DNA of 64,000 nt from Triticum aestivum (Eukaryota > Streptophyta > Magnoliopsida > Poales > Poaceae): contig NC_057803.1 of NCBI RefSeq assembly GCF_018294505.1, positions 688,666,678-688,730,677 of the forward strand, written 5' to 3'. A program made the translations under genes and the position numbers. Within the stretch, counting starts at the first letter, position 1. Each line of letters begins with the position of its first letter. The notes under the pieces are model-generated. The model was not told the origin of the DNA. It searched no databases and saw nothing but the letters and a program-made list of their open reading frames with translations. This document shows positions 46,064 to 57,076 of the stretch, in pieces.

Positions 46064-47599
46064 GTTATCATAAAGTTAGAATATATTACGTAAGTATTAT
46101 AAATAGTGAGTGTGGAATAATGATGGGTCGGTGTGCGGAATTGTCCTAGGCAATTGATAACAAGATCGGTAATCATTATCGTAATTTCATATGAGGGAGA
46201 GGCATAAGCTAACACACTTTATCTTCTTGGATCATATGCACTTATGATTGGAATTCTAGCAAGCATCCGCAACTACTAAAGATCATTAAGGTAAAACCCA
46301 ACCATAGCATTAACATACCAAGCCCCCTTTATCCCATACACAACAACCTCCTTACTCGGGTTTATTCTTCTGTCACTCATGCAACCCACTATAAGTGAAT
46401 CATGAACGTATTGCAACACCCTACAGCGGGAATCCCTCACGTGTCCGTGACACGGAAGGCACAATAGGACAACACCAAAATAAAACATACAGCTCATACC
46501 AATCTAGATCATCAATCAACCCAAAGACAAAGGAAATCTACTTGAAACATCATAGGATGGAAAGACATCATTTGATGATAATATGTGGCATAAAGCACCA
46601 TTTTCAAGTAGGGATTACAGCGGGGTGAGGGAGAGTGGACCGCCGAAAAGAGATGAGGATGATGATGATGATGATGATGGTAATGTTGATGAAGACGATC
46701 ACCACAGCGATGATTCCCCTCCCGATGGCACTCCAGCGCCACTGAGAGAGAGGTGAGGTTCTCCCCCTTGTGCTTATTCCTCCATGGCCTCCCCATGGTT
46801 GGGTAGATGTTCTCCCTCTGGTCCTTGGCCTTCATGGTGATGGTGTCCCCTCAGAGATCCTCCTCCATGGCCTCCGGTGATGATGGCCCCCTCTGATAGG
46901 GTGCCCGAGAGGGCCTAGATTCATTTCTCGTGGCTATAGAGGCTTGCGGCGGCGGAACTTCCAATCTCTCTTCTGTTCTGGTGTTTTCTCGATTTATAGG
47001 GGGGTGGTGGTGTTGGATTCATGTTAGGGGTCACACAGGGATTCCACGAGGCAGTGGGCGCGCCCTAGGGGGGCGCCCTCCACCCTCATGGTGGCCAGGG
47101 ACTCCCCTCCGGTTGTTTTTCGCTCCAGTATTTTTTGTATTTTACAAAAATATTCTCCGTTGATTTTCAGCCCATTCCGAGAACTTTTATTTCTGCATAA
47201 AAACAACACCACGGTAGTTCTGCTGAAAACAGCGTCAATCCGGGTTAGTTCTAATCAAATCATGCAAAAATCATGTAAAAATATTATAAACATGGCATGA
47301 ATACTTCATAAATTATAGATACGTTGGAGACGTATCAGCATCCCCAAGCTTAATTCCTGCTCTTCCTCGAGTAGATAAATGATAAAATAAATAATTTATG
47401 AAGTGTGAATGCTAGCAAGTGCACAAGTTTGATCAATGATAGTTTCAATCACTTTTTCTAGCATCATTATATATCATAGCAGTAGCTCAACTCATAAAAC
47501 TTCTCATGATCAAGTAACAAGCTATTCACATGTTAAAGTATAGATCATAAACTTTCTTGAAAACTAACAAACCATGCTCTTAGTCATCAAACAATTGCA

Positions 47600-49367
47600 A
47601 TCCATCTGATTTTCACGATCGATCATCACCTCCAGGAATGTCAAGCTGTCGCCCCGAATATGGGTCCACCACTTCATCAACCAAGACACGAGCATAGCCC
47701 ACTGGAATCGGGGTGCAATGGAAGGTTGCTTTGGGGGTAATTGTAAAAGCAACGACGTCTGCCACCTTCATGGATATGTTCTTCATTTTGGAGTGTAGCT
47801 CACAGTTAGTGTTCTCTATGATGTCATCCACATGGTATGTATCCAGCAGCGTGTCGCCCGGGGCGGAACCAATGCTGCTTCTCGACATTGATGGGATGGT
47901 GTTATCCAATGCTGCACGATCATCCGCTTGCTGCTGCCGCTGCTGAGACCCCCTTTCCTGGCTAAATGAGTCGATCTGCTGCTGCTGCTGCTGGAATTTG
48001 AGTCCCAAGTCTGTGTGCCTTGCTTCTAGGCCTTGAAGGAGTTATGCGTCTTGCTTCCTCTGATCCTCCTCCAGCTTCCTCTTCTTCTCCTCCTCCATCT
48101 TCTTTCTTGCACGGGTCCTCTAGTCGTCGTTCCATTCCGAAAAGCCATCATACCAGGGAATAACGCCCTTGCCTCGTGTTCTTCCCGGGTGTTCAGGATT
48201 TCCCAGGGCGGGGGTAAGCTCGTCGTTCTCTCTGTTGGGCGTGAACACCCCCTTTCGAGCATCTTCTATTGAGTCAAGTATGTTTTGTTCCGCTCCTTTT
48301 AGACCTGCCTTCTTCGAAACCAGGCATGTCTTCGGGTCCAACGCCCCCCCATGCGCATAGAACCAAGTTCTACACCTAGGGGGCCAGCTCCTAGTAACCG
48401 GAGTGACGCCTGCATCCTCCATCTTTTGCTCAGACTTGTCCCACTTAGGCATTCCCACCACTTAGGAACTGCGTCTTTTTTGCGGTATTGGCCTTGTTTT
48501 TTCTCGATCGTTCCTTAGATAATTATGATTCCTTAAATTTCACGAAAGCGGCGCAGTGTTCTCTTTGCTTCTCCAGTGTTCTCTTGAATTCTGGAGTCTT
48601 CCTTTCTGCAGCGAGGTAGTTGGCCCATACAGTTTTCTTGTGGGTGTTGAATGCAATTGCCATCTTCTTAAGAGCAGCGTCCTAGACTTTCTGCACATCT
48701 GCATCAGTGAAATAATCTCGTAGGGTGAAATGTTCCATCAGAGATTCCCAAAGGTTTGTTTTGCTCTGTCGTCGTCCCAAGTAACATCTGGACGTTTAGT
48801 TTTTGGCTCTTTCCATTCTTGAATGGAGATCGAGAGTTGGTCCTTCACAAGAACTCCACACTGACGAGTCCACTTGTTTGCAATGTTCTTAGGCGTGAGG
48901 GGTTTGCCATGCCACTAGCTTTGATGGAGTCGATGTTGTACTTTAGACCCTCCTTCAACTTTTTGCCTGGGCCTCGCTTTGTCCTGCTGTCTGTAGAAGC
49001 AGATTTGCTCGATCCAGAGGGCTGAAAGAAGAAAGATCGATTCGTTAATATATCTTCAAATAAAAAACATTTGATGATCACCTGATTCCTGCTTATATAA
49101 ATATACCTTGCCGGTAGTCTTTGTTATTTCAAGATCAACGTTATTGTCTGTGTCATAATAAACATTGTCAGCATCATCATAATCATAATCATAGATCATG
49201 ACTTCATCAGCTCGGTCGTCGAGATCGAATATCTTATCATCACCCTCTCCGGTATTGTTCAGATATTGGGAGCCTTCATCTACTTCATTCAGATCATCTA
49301 GCCTGCGAGGGATGCGTATGATCTCGAACAATTCCTCTTCTCTCTCTCTGCCGGTATTGTCCGCCAT
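47600..49367 (-). pseudogene. CACTA TNPA/Ptta-like ORF of unit 1
   Basis: The minus-strand start MADNTGREREEELFEIIR (ATG at 49367) is followed by an acidic Asp/Tyr-rich stretch. A predicted 85-bp intron follows (GT at 49106, TTTCTTCTTTCAG ending at 49022). The next exon has KRGPGKKLKEGLKYNID (about 48960). Further on are WPPRCRTWFYAHGG and GVFTPNRENDELTPALGNP (48120-48461), a Glu/Lys/Arg coiled coil, a polyglutamine run (about 47970-47995) and a C-terminal domain with PIPVGYARVLVDEVVDP. This order is that of the plant Ptta/En/Spm (Transposase_24-like) protein, the second CACTA protein, thought to bind subterminal repeats. Stops and frameshifts occur at several points (for example near 48040 and 48470), so it is a pseudogene. 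The Gypsy remnant abuts its 3' end. Confidence 0.78.
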
Positions 49368-49584
49368 AGCTTTTACTTAACTAATACATAAGAAATATAA
49401 AACAATTTAGTATTCAAATTACAATGCATGGATGCAATCAATAAGGAAAAATTGAATCATATAGTACATAATATGCATCGTCTCGATTAATATATAATCT
49501 CGAATACATCGTCTCGAATAGTATATATAATCTTGAATACATCATCTTGAATATTATATATCGAATACATCACTGGCTAGGTAC

Positions 49585-50025
49585 CTAATAAAGATCGAAT
49601 ACTACAGAAGAATCTAGGCCACTCACGGTTCCTGGGGCGCGGGCGGTGGACACCCAAAGAGAAGGAACCATCGCATGATCATATCTCCGGTCATCTGCCC
49701 AAAGAACATGCCAAGTATTGGAGAACATGACGTCCATAGCAGCCATGTAGCGATGGACGTGCTCGTCCTCCTCCCTGACACGGCGATGCACCACCTCCGG
49801 CGGAGCCGGCTCCCTCTACACCGAATATGGCCCACGCGAACGCCACCAAAGGAGATCAGGGTCGACGACAGGACCCGAGGCGGGGTTCCTCACCAAGCGG
49901 CGCGCCCCTCCAGGTAACACCTCCCAGTGCCAGCCCAGCGGAGCCGAGTCCCGGACATGGGTCAGTCGGACGTCGTCGTGAACGGGTCGACGGCAAGGAT
50001 GCGGGCCGGGCATCATCGAGAACAA
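49585..50025 (-). pseudogene. Conserved small CACTA ORF of unknown function, unit 1
   Basis: One minus-strand frame of about 145 codons is broken by a single in-frame TAG at 49816-49818. Upstream of the stop it has WEVLPGGARRLVR and DPDLLWWRSRGP; downstream it has EEDEHVHRYMAAMDVMFSNT, WHVL and YDHAMVPSLWVSTAR. The related frame at 59393-59749 in unit 2 shares WEVLP, RRLVR, WWRSRGP, EEDEHV, RYM, NTW and YDH-MVPSL. I recognise no domain. It lies between the TNPA-like ORF and the repeat array in both units. Confidence 0.55.
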
Positions 50026-50029
50026 ATAC

Positions 50030-50261
50030 TATATGCCCGCAAAAAGTAACATTTTTTAAATGATTGGATTGTGATAACTAAAATTCTATATGCAACTAAC
50101 AATTTGACATTAATCTAATTCATCTAACTAAAACTAATTCTAAAATTTCTAACATTTCTATATATATAACTAACATTTCTATAACATTTCTAATATTTCT
50201 ATAACTAAAAAACAGAAAAATTGCTAACATTTCTATAAATATTTCTATAACTAAAAAACAG
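50030..50261. other. AT-rich spacer
   Basis: Repeated TTTCTATAACTAA-type motifs with no coding content, running into the gap. The equivalent spacer of unit 2 (59765-60325) has a similar composition but different repeats. Confidence 0.6.
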
Positions 50262-50603
50262 NNNNNNNNNNNNNNNNNNNNNNNNNNNNNNNNNNNNNNN
50301 NNNNNNNNNNNNNNNNNNNNNNNNNNNNNNNNNNNNNNNNNNNNNNNNNNNNNNNNNNNNNNNNNNNNNNNNNNNNNNNNNNNNNNNNNNNNNNNNNNNN
50401 NNNNNNNNNNNNNNNNNNNNNNNNNNNNNNNNNNNNNNNNNNNNNNNNNNNNNNNNNNNNNNNNNNNNNNNNNNNNNNNNNNNNNNNNNNNNNNNNNNNN
50501 NNNNNNNNNNNNNNNNNNNNNNNNNNNNNNNNNNNNNNNNNNNNNNNNNNNNNNNNNNNNNNNNNNNNNNNNNNNNNNNNNNNNNNNNNNNNNNNNNNNN
50601 NNN
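50262..50603. other. Assembly gap (342 N)
   Basis: Lies between an AT-rich repeat and an extremely GC-rich tandem repeat, in the CACTA unit 1 spacer. Confidence 0.95.
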
Positions 50604-50830
50604 CAGCGATGACGGGGACGGGGACGGGCCGGGCGGGGACGAAGGGACGACGGGGAGGGGCACAGCGACAGGGCGGGGCGCGGCGACAGGGCGGGGCGCG
50701 ATGACAGGGACGACGGGGACGGGGACGGCCGGGGTGGCGACGGCGACGGGGACGACGACAGACGGCGACGGGGACGGCGACAGGGGCGGCGACGAGGGGC
50801 GGCGGCGACGGGGCAGAGGAGAAAGAAGGA
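50604..50830. repeat. GC-rich GACGGGGAC tandem repeat
   Basis: Variants of GACGGGGACGG and GGCGACAGG are repeated throughout. On the minus strand the frame encodes a Pro/Ser/Val-rich low-complexity segment (for example SPSPSPSVVVPVAVATPAVP). Probably a simple repeat that happens to be open rather than a gene. Confidence 0.75.
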
Positions 50831-50880
50831 GAGGGAGAGATGAGAAACTGAATTTTTTTAAGTGCTTTCTTATATAGAAC

Positions 50881-51060
50881 ACCCCTTTAGTACCGGTTGG
50901 AGCCACCAACCGGTACTAAAGGTCTGTTTTGTCCAGGCCAAGCGGCGGGAAGTGCTCACCATTTAGTACCGGGTGGTGGCACCAACCGGTACTAATGACC
51001 CCCTCTTTAATACCGGTTGGAGCCACAACCCGGTACTAAAGGTGGTGTGCTGGCGCAGGT
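50881..51060. repeat. CACTA subterminal-type repeat array, unit 1
   Basis: Three hairpin pairs of TTTAGTACCGGTTGG and CCAACCGGTACTAAAG, spaced about 60 bp apart. These are the transposase-binding type repeats normally found next to CACTA termini, here internal to the unit. The sequence that follows (51061-51270) resembles the interior of the 567-bp derivative at 11460-11690. Confidence 0.8.
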
Positions 51061-51269
51061 TCAGTGCGGCAAGTTTAGTCCCACCTCGCTAGCCGAGGGG
51101 CGTCCGCACTGGTTTATAAGCCCCAGTGCCGTAGCTCTCTCGAGCTCGTCTCCAAAGCAGGCCTACTGGGCCTACCTGTTCTCTGCTGCCCAACGGGCCT
51201 ACTGGGCCTTTGCGGGCCTGCATCCTGTCCCAACAACACGTTGGGTTTCTAGTCGTATGCAGGCCGCTC

Positions 51270-51950
51270 CGGCCTAGTAGTTGGGCTTTTTTATTTCCTT
51301 ATTTTCATTTTCTTTTTTTTGCTTTATTTATTTTTGTTTTATTTATTTTTGAGTTGTTTTTTTCTATATTTAGAGTTTCTTTGTGAATATTTTTGCTTTA
51401 GGTACAAAAAATTACAAACTTTCTGTTAGTGTCGGTAGTTTTCAAATTTGAATAGTTCAAATTTTAAATTATTTGAAATTTGTGTGAATCACTAGTTTGT
51501 GAATAACTTAACGCTGAAAATAGATTTTTCAGTGATTCTCTTTTTTCTTATGTCTAATATTAGTGTGTTTTATCATTATATTCAATTTGGTAATACTTAG
51601 GTTATTTAAAAAATGAAATGCCTTTGTAACAGATGAGTTTTCGTCCGAAACCCTGATACTTCGAAAGAGATTGTCCATTTTGTACACGAAGTGCATCCAG
51701 TTTTTGCGGTAACCCTCTCTACTTTTTTTGCACATGCTATGTGGGTGAAATTATGATACCATGCCAACTTTCAACCTTTTCTGAGTTCATTTGAAATTCT
51801 TTTCAATTTCAGGGTCATTTAGCTGAAAAAAATCAGTAAATGCATGAAAGAATTTGTTTGCACATAAAATTTCTTCGCATTTCAAATGCCAAAACACATA
51901 ACTACCCTAACTATTACAGGGATTCCCTCCTGGGTGTGAAACAAAGAAGA
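51270..51950. other. AT-rich CACTA spacer, includes an inverted segment
   Basis: T-rich, non-coding. The part 51615-51797 matches 61906-62086 of unit 2 in reverse complement, while the sequence on either side matches in direct orientation. Confidence 0.75.
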
Positions 51951-51959
51951 AAGTGATGA

Positions 51960-54900
51960 TAGTGAAGCCGATCACATCCCAGATCTTTGGGTGTGAAACT
52001 TTTTCTTTGCTTGTGTCCCTTTGCGCCGTAGCCATGGACAATCTTCATCATTTAACTGGATGCTCGGGTCAATATTCACTTTTAATGGAGCAATTTCATC
52101 AAACTTTTCATAATCTTCTGACATGTCTATCTTGTCATCTACTCCCACGATGTTTCTTTTCCCTAAAAGAACTATGTGGCACTTTGGCTCATCATATGAT
52201 CCATTCGCTTCCTTATCTTTTCTTTTTCTCGGCCTGGTAGACATGTCTTTCACATAAAAAACTTGCACCACATCATTGGCTAGGACGAATGGTTCGTCTG
52301 CATACGCAAGATTGTTGAGATCCACTATTGTCATTCCATACTGCGGGTCTTCTGTTACCCCGCCTCGTGTCACATTGACCCATTTGCACCGAAACAAAGG
52401 GACCTTCAAACCACCTCCATAGTTAAGTTCCCATATGTCCTCTATGTAACCATAATATGTTTCCTTTCCCGTGTTGGTTGTTGTATCAAAGCGGACACCA
52501 CTGTTTTGGTTGGTGCTCTTCTTATCTTGGGCGATCGTGTAAAATGTATTCCCATTTATCTCGTACCCTTTGAAAGTCACTATATTCGAAGATGGTAACC
52601 GGGAGAGCGAGTACATGTCATCTTCAATATCGCCATCATGCATGGAACGTTTCTGCAACCAACTAGCGGAATTCCTCGTTTGTTCACGTGTAATCCAGTC
52701 GTCAGACTACTCCGGGTGTTTGGAGTGTAAAAAATTCTTGTGTTCCTCCATATACAGAGCGACCAAGGCGGAACTCTGTAGAACTGTGTACTGTGCTTCA
52801 GTGAGAGAATGCCCGTCCATACATATTATTTGATCCCCTACTAGCGTGCCTTTTCCATCCAGTCTACCCTTATGTCGCGATTCAGGAACACCAATCGGCT
52901 TAAGGTCAGGAATAAAGTCCATACAGAACTCAACGACCTCCTCATTTTCATGACCCTTCGAGATGCTTCCTTCTGACCTAGAACGGTTATGAACATATTT
53001 CTTCAAGACTCCCATGAACCTCTCAAAGGGGAACATATTGTGTAGAAATACAGGACCCAAAATGTTAATCTCTTCGCAAAGGTGAACTAGGACGTGCGTC
53101 ATGATGTTGAAGAAGGATGGTGGGAACACCAACTCGAAACTGACAAGACATTGCACCAAATCATTATGTAACCTTGCTATGATTTCTGGATCGATTACCT
53201 TCTGAGAGATTGCATTGAGGAATGCACATAGCTTCACAATGGCTAATCGAACATTTTCCGGTAGAAGCCCCCTCAATGCAACCGGAAGCAGTTGCGTCAT
53301 AGTCACGTGGTAGTCATGAGACTTTAGGTTCTAGAAATTTTTCTCTGCCATATTTATTATTCCCTTTATATTCGACGAGAAGCCAGACGGTACCTTCATA
53401 CTGACCAGGCATTCAACGAAGATTTCCTTCTCTTCTTTGGTAAGAGCGTAGCTGGCCTGACCCTAATGTATGTCGTCTTCTCTGTGCATACGTTGCTAGT
53501 CCTCCCATGCCTCTGGTGTATCTTTTGTCTTCCCATACACGCCCAATAAGCCAAGCAGGATCACGCAAAGATTCTTTGTCACGTGCATCACGTCGATTGC
53601 GGAGCGGACCTCTTGGTCTTTCCAATATGGTAGGTCCAAAAATATAGATTTCTTCTTCCACATGGGTGCAGGTTCGTCAGCGTCCTTCGGAACAGGTTGT
53701 CCGCCAGGACCCTTTCCAAAGATTACCTTCAAATCCTTGACCATGTCATGTACATCAGCACCAGTACGGTGGCGAGGCTTCGTCCGGTGATCCGCCTCAC
53801 CTTTGAAATGCTTGCCTTTCTTTCATACGGGATGCCTGCTCGGAAAAAATCGACGATGTCCCAGGTACACATTCTTCCTACAACTATCCAAATATATACT
53901 GTCAGTATCGTCCAAACAGTGCGTGCATCCGCGGTATCCCTTGTTTGTCTGCCCTGAAAGTTTACTGAGAGCAGGCCAATCATGGATGGTCACGAACAGC
54001 AACGCCTTTAGGTCAAATTCTTCCCGTTTGTGCTCATCCCACGCATGTACACCTTTTCCATTCCACAGCTGTAGTAGTTCTTTAACTAATGGCCTTAGGT
54101 ACACATCAATGTCGTTGCCGGGTTGCTTAGGGCCTTGGATGAGCATTGGCATCATAATGAACTTTCGCTTCACGCACAACCAAGGAGGAAGGTTATACAA
54201 ACATAGAGTCACATGCCACGTGCTATGGTTGCTGCTTTGCTCTTAAAAGGATTAATGCCATCTGCGCTTAGACCAAACCATACGTTCCTTGGGTCACCTA
54301 CAAACTCCTCCCTGTACTTTCTCTCGATTTTTCTCCACTGCGACCCGTCAGCGGGTACTCTCAACTTTCCGTCTTTCTTATGGTCTTCTCCGTGCCATCG
54401 CATCACCTTCGCATGCTCTTTGTTTTGTAACAAATGTTTCAACCGTGGTATTATAGGAGCATACCACATCACCTTGGTAGGAATCTTCTTCCTGGGGCGC
54501 TCGCCCTCGACATCACCAGGGTCATCGCGACTGATCTTATAACGCAATGCCCCGCATACCGGGCAAGCGTTCAAATCCTCGTACTCACCGCGGTATGCAT
54601 GTATGTATCTTCTGCACCTCTAACCCTAGAGGGCAGACAACCTACTTTGCTTCATACGTACTCTCGGGCAATTCGTTGTCCTTTGGAAGCATATTCTTCA
54701 TCATTACCAGCAACTTTCCAAATCCCTTGTCAGATACACCATTCTCTGCCTTCCATTGCAGCAATTCCAGTGTGGTGCCCAACTTTTTTTTGTCAGCTTC
54801 GCAATTCGGGTACAACAATTTCTTGTGATCCTCTAACATGCACTGCAACTTCTTCTTCTCCAAATCATGCGCAGTTTCTCTTTGCATCGGCAATGTCCCG

Positions 54901-55299
54901 ACCTAGATCATCAGCGGGCTCATCTGATGCCTCTTCTTTAGCTTCTTCCCGTATTGCCAGCTCAGCTTCTTCCCCCATTGTTGAATCATCGTATTTAGGG
55001 AACCCATGGCTAGGATAGCTGTCGTCGTCCTCTTCTTCTTCATTGTCTTCCATCATAACCCCTCTTTCTCCGTGCTTGGTCCAAACATTATAGTGGGGCA
55101 TGAAACCGGACTCAAATAGGTGGACGTGAATGGTTCTTGATGTTGTGTAATTGTGACCATTCTTACAGCCAGCACATGGACAGGACATAAAACCATCCGC
55201 CCGCTTGTTTGCCTCAGCGGCAAGCAGAAAATTATGCACTCCATTAATGAACTCGGGAGAGCATCGGTCATCATACATCCATTGTCGGCTCATCTTCAT
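51960..55299 (-). pseudogene. CACTA TNP2 transposase of unit 1
   Basis: Minus-strand domains in order: Transpos_assoc (RQWMYDDRCSPEFINGVHNF, Cys-rich CPCAGCKN) near 55150-55295; an acidic linker; PKDNELPESTYEAK near 54650; the Transposase_21 core with YNLPPWLCVKRKFIMMPML and LRPLVKELLQLWN (53823-54574); SIFLDLPYWKD and AIDVMHVTKNLC (53496-53744); DUF4218 with LLPVALRGLLPENVRLAIVK (52707-53306); and DUF4216 with EINGNTFYTIAQD and DPQYGMTIVDLNN (51972-52658). It is the main CACTA transposase. A stop after TYEAK, frameshifts near 54890, 53820 and 53410, and further stops make it inactive. The likely start is the ATG at about 55299 or 55293. Confidence 0.92.
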
Positions 55300-55397
55300 T
55301 ACACAAGACCAAAAAGACCAAATTAATAAGTTCATACATAAAGTTCATACATATATATAGTTCATACAACACTTAAATGCAACAAACAAATAACTCT

Positions 55398-55700
55398 CTA
55401 GCTAAAGCATTTCAATGCAACAACAAATGCGATCAAGAATTCAACTAAGGTAACAATTGATCCAGCAGCATAATGATACCAATCCTCACTATCAATTGCA
55501 TATTTTCTAATCTTTCTAATCTTCAAGCGCATTTTCTCTATCTTGATCTTGTGATCATCGACGACATAGGCAATATGCAACTCCAATTCCATATTCTCCC
55601 CCTCAGTTCTTTTCTATTTTTCTTTCAAATACTCGTTTTCTCTTTCAACTAAATTTAACCTCTCGACAATAGGGTTGGTTGGAATTTCCGGTTCACATAC
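55398..55700 (-). pseudogene. Coiled-coil plus membrane-segment ORF upstream of TNP2
   Basis: The minus-strand reading gives CEPEIPTNPIVERLNLVERE, a stop after NEYLKEK, then MELELHIAYVVDDHKIKIEK, RLKIRKIRKYAIDSEDWYHY and a hydrophobic end AGSIVTLVEFLIAFVVAL before KCFS. The charged heptad-like part fits a coiled coil and the end fits one transmembrane helix. A further upstream frame at 55724-55993 (DSDVVYSLLKLVVAFRVYEKLC) may be its first exon. I recall similar ORFs beside grass CACTA transposases, but no function is known to me. One stop breaks this copy. Confidence 0.5.
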
Positions 55701-55999
55701 CTCATAGATAAAAAGTATCCATGTCAACTTGATGGGCATAATTTTTCATAAACACGAAATGCAACAACTAGTTTTAAAAGAGAATATACCACATCCGAAT
55801 CATAACAAGGACGAGGGCTGACAGGGACGGATATCAAAACCATGGCACTATGTATAACAAACAACGTACAGGTAAGATAATTATACGAGTAACTATATAT
55901 CCAAATCACACAAACATCAATTTGGTAATGTAAAATATTCATGAACAAGAGCCTCACCACAAGGTGGTGCCGACGATGGGACGGTGCAGGCAATCGACG

Positions 56000-56184
56000 G
56001 TGGTTACGACGGAGGTTTAGAAGGCACTAAGTAAACCACACCTACATATGCAAACTAAGTGTTATATTTTTTTTACCTCAAATTGCATATAAATCAAATA
56101 CTAGCACATATAATTCCTCCCAAATTACTAAACTCACAAATTAATCACTATACAAAGCATTGCAAGAGCTAATCTAGCCATGAG
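56000..56184. other. AT-rich junction between CACTA units
   Basis: No terminus of unit 1 (TTTTTCTACTAGTG) is visible before the new plus-oriented terminus at 56185. Unit 1 therefore lacks a recognisable right end here. Confidence 0.55.
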
Positions 56185-56336
56185 CACTAGTAGAAAAAGG
56201 GCATTTCGTCCCGGTTCGTAAGGGCCTTTAGTCCCGGTTCATGAATCGGGACTAATAGGTCGTTACTAATGCCCTTGGCCTTTAGTCCCGGTTCTTACAC
56301 GAACCGGGACAGAAGAGCCTCCACGTGGCCGATGCG

Positions 56337-56564
56337 NNNNNNNNNNNNNNNNNNNNNNNNNNNNNNNNNNNNNNNNNNNNNNNNNNNNNNNNNNNNNNNN
56401 NNNNNNNNNNNNNNNNNNNNNNNNNNNNNNNNNNNNNNNNNNNNNNNNNNNNNNNNNNNNNNNNNNNNNNNNNNNNNNNNNNNNNNNNNNNNNNNNNNNN
56501 NNNNNNNNNNNNNNNNNNNNNNNNNNNNNNNNNNNNNNNNNNNNNNNNNNNNNNNNNNNNNNNN
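56337..56564. other. Assembly gap (228 N)
   Basis: Sits inside the subterminal repeat array (CCGGGAC on both sides), so collapse of near-identical repeats is the likely cause. Confidence 0.95.
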
Positions 56565-56740
56565 CCGGGACCAATAGGCATCCACGCCTCAGCAGCTGGC
56601 TGGAGTTGAGGTTTTTTTTGAAAGGGCTAGTTGTTATGGGTTTTGGGGGTTAATTTAGGTTTTTATTAGCTAGCTGAGGTGTCCTCTCTTATATATCTCC
56701 ATGCTTGGTTTACCAATGCTACTGCTATGCCTAACGTTAA

Positions 56741-56875
56741 CATGGCTTAGATTGAAGTGAAGGCAACATGTGGTGCATGTCGAAAGTAATACTAATCCTA
56801 ACTTGATCAAGTTTGGATTGTACTACTTTCGACGTGTACCACATGCATGTTGCCTTCACTTCAATCTAATCCATG
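56741..56875. repeat. 135-bp near-perfect palindrome
   Basis: The left arm starts CATGGCTTAGATTGAAGTGA and the right arm ends TCACTTCAATCTAATCCATG. The arms stay complementary, with a few mismatches and one 4-base offset, right to the centre AACTTGATCAAGTT. There is essentially no loop. No TA or TTA duplication at the edges argues for a simple MITE. Confidence 0.9.
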
Positions 56876-57076
56876 TTCATTTCACCCGCTCGCATCATGC
56901 ATCATCATATATAATAACAAGTTCTACTAATTAAGCATCATCATACAACTTGTACTCGTTATTATAACAAGTCATACGATCATCATCCTCATAGTCACCG
57001 AACCAACCCTACTTAATTGTTATTAGCACATGATCATCATTATGAGGTATAAATACCCTCTTTAAGGTAAAATAGC

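Larger units (their letters stand above)
37579..47337 (-). mobile_element. LTR of a second Gypsy element, split by Copia 2
   Basis: The native LTR is 37579-37831 plus 46069-47337, about 1.52 kb in total. On the minus strand it begins TGATACGTCTCCAACGTATC and ends GCACTTGGGGATTATCA. A TATAAA-type box is at 46993-46998 (minus strand). Beyond 47337 the minus-strand polypurine region (AAGCTTGGGGATGC) and about 250 bp of interior survive, so this is a 3' LTR. The 5' LTR and coding region are missing, either truncated or replaced by CACTA sequence near 47600. A (GAT)n microsatellite lies at about 46650-46680. Confidence 0.82.

Noticed and set aside
46650..46680. (GAT)n run considered as an acidic protein tract
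   Set aside because: Sits within a Gypsy LTR and is a simple microsatellite.
50604..50909. Proline-rich minus-strand ORF beside the 50262 gap
   Set aside because: The frame is open only because GACGGGGAC repeats avoid stops and because N positions are read through; not convincing as a gene.
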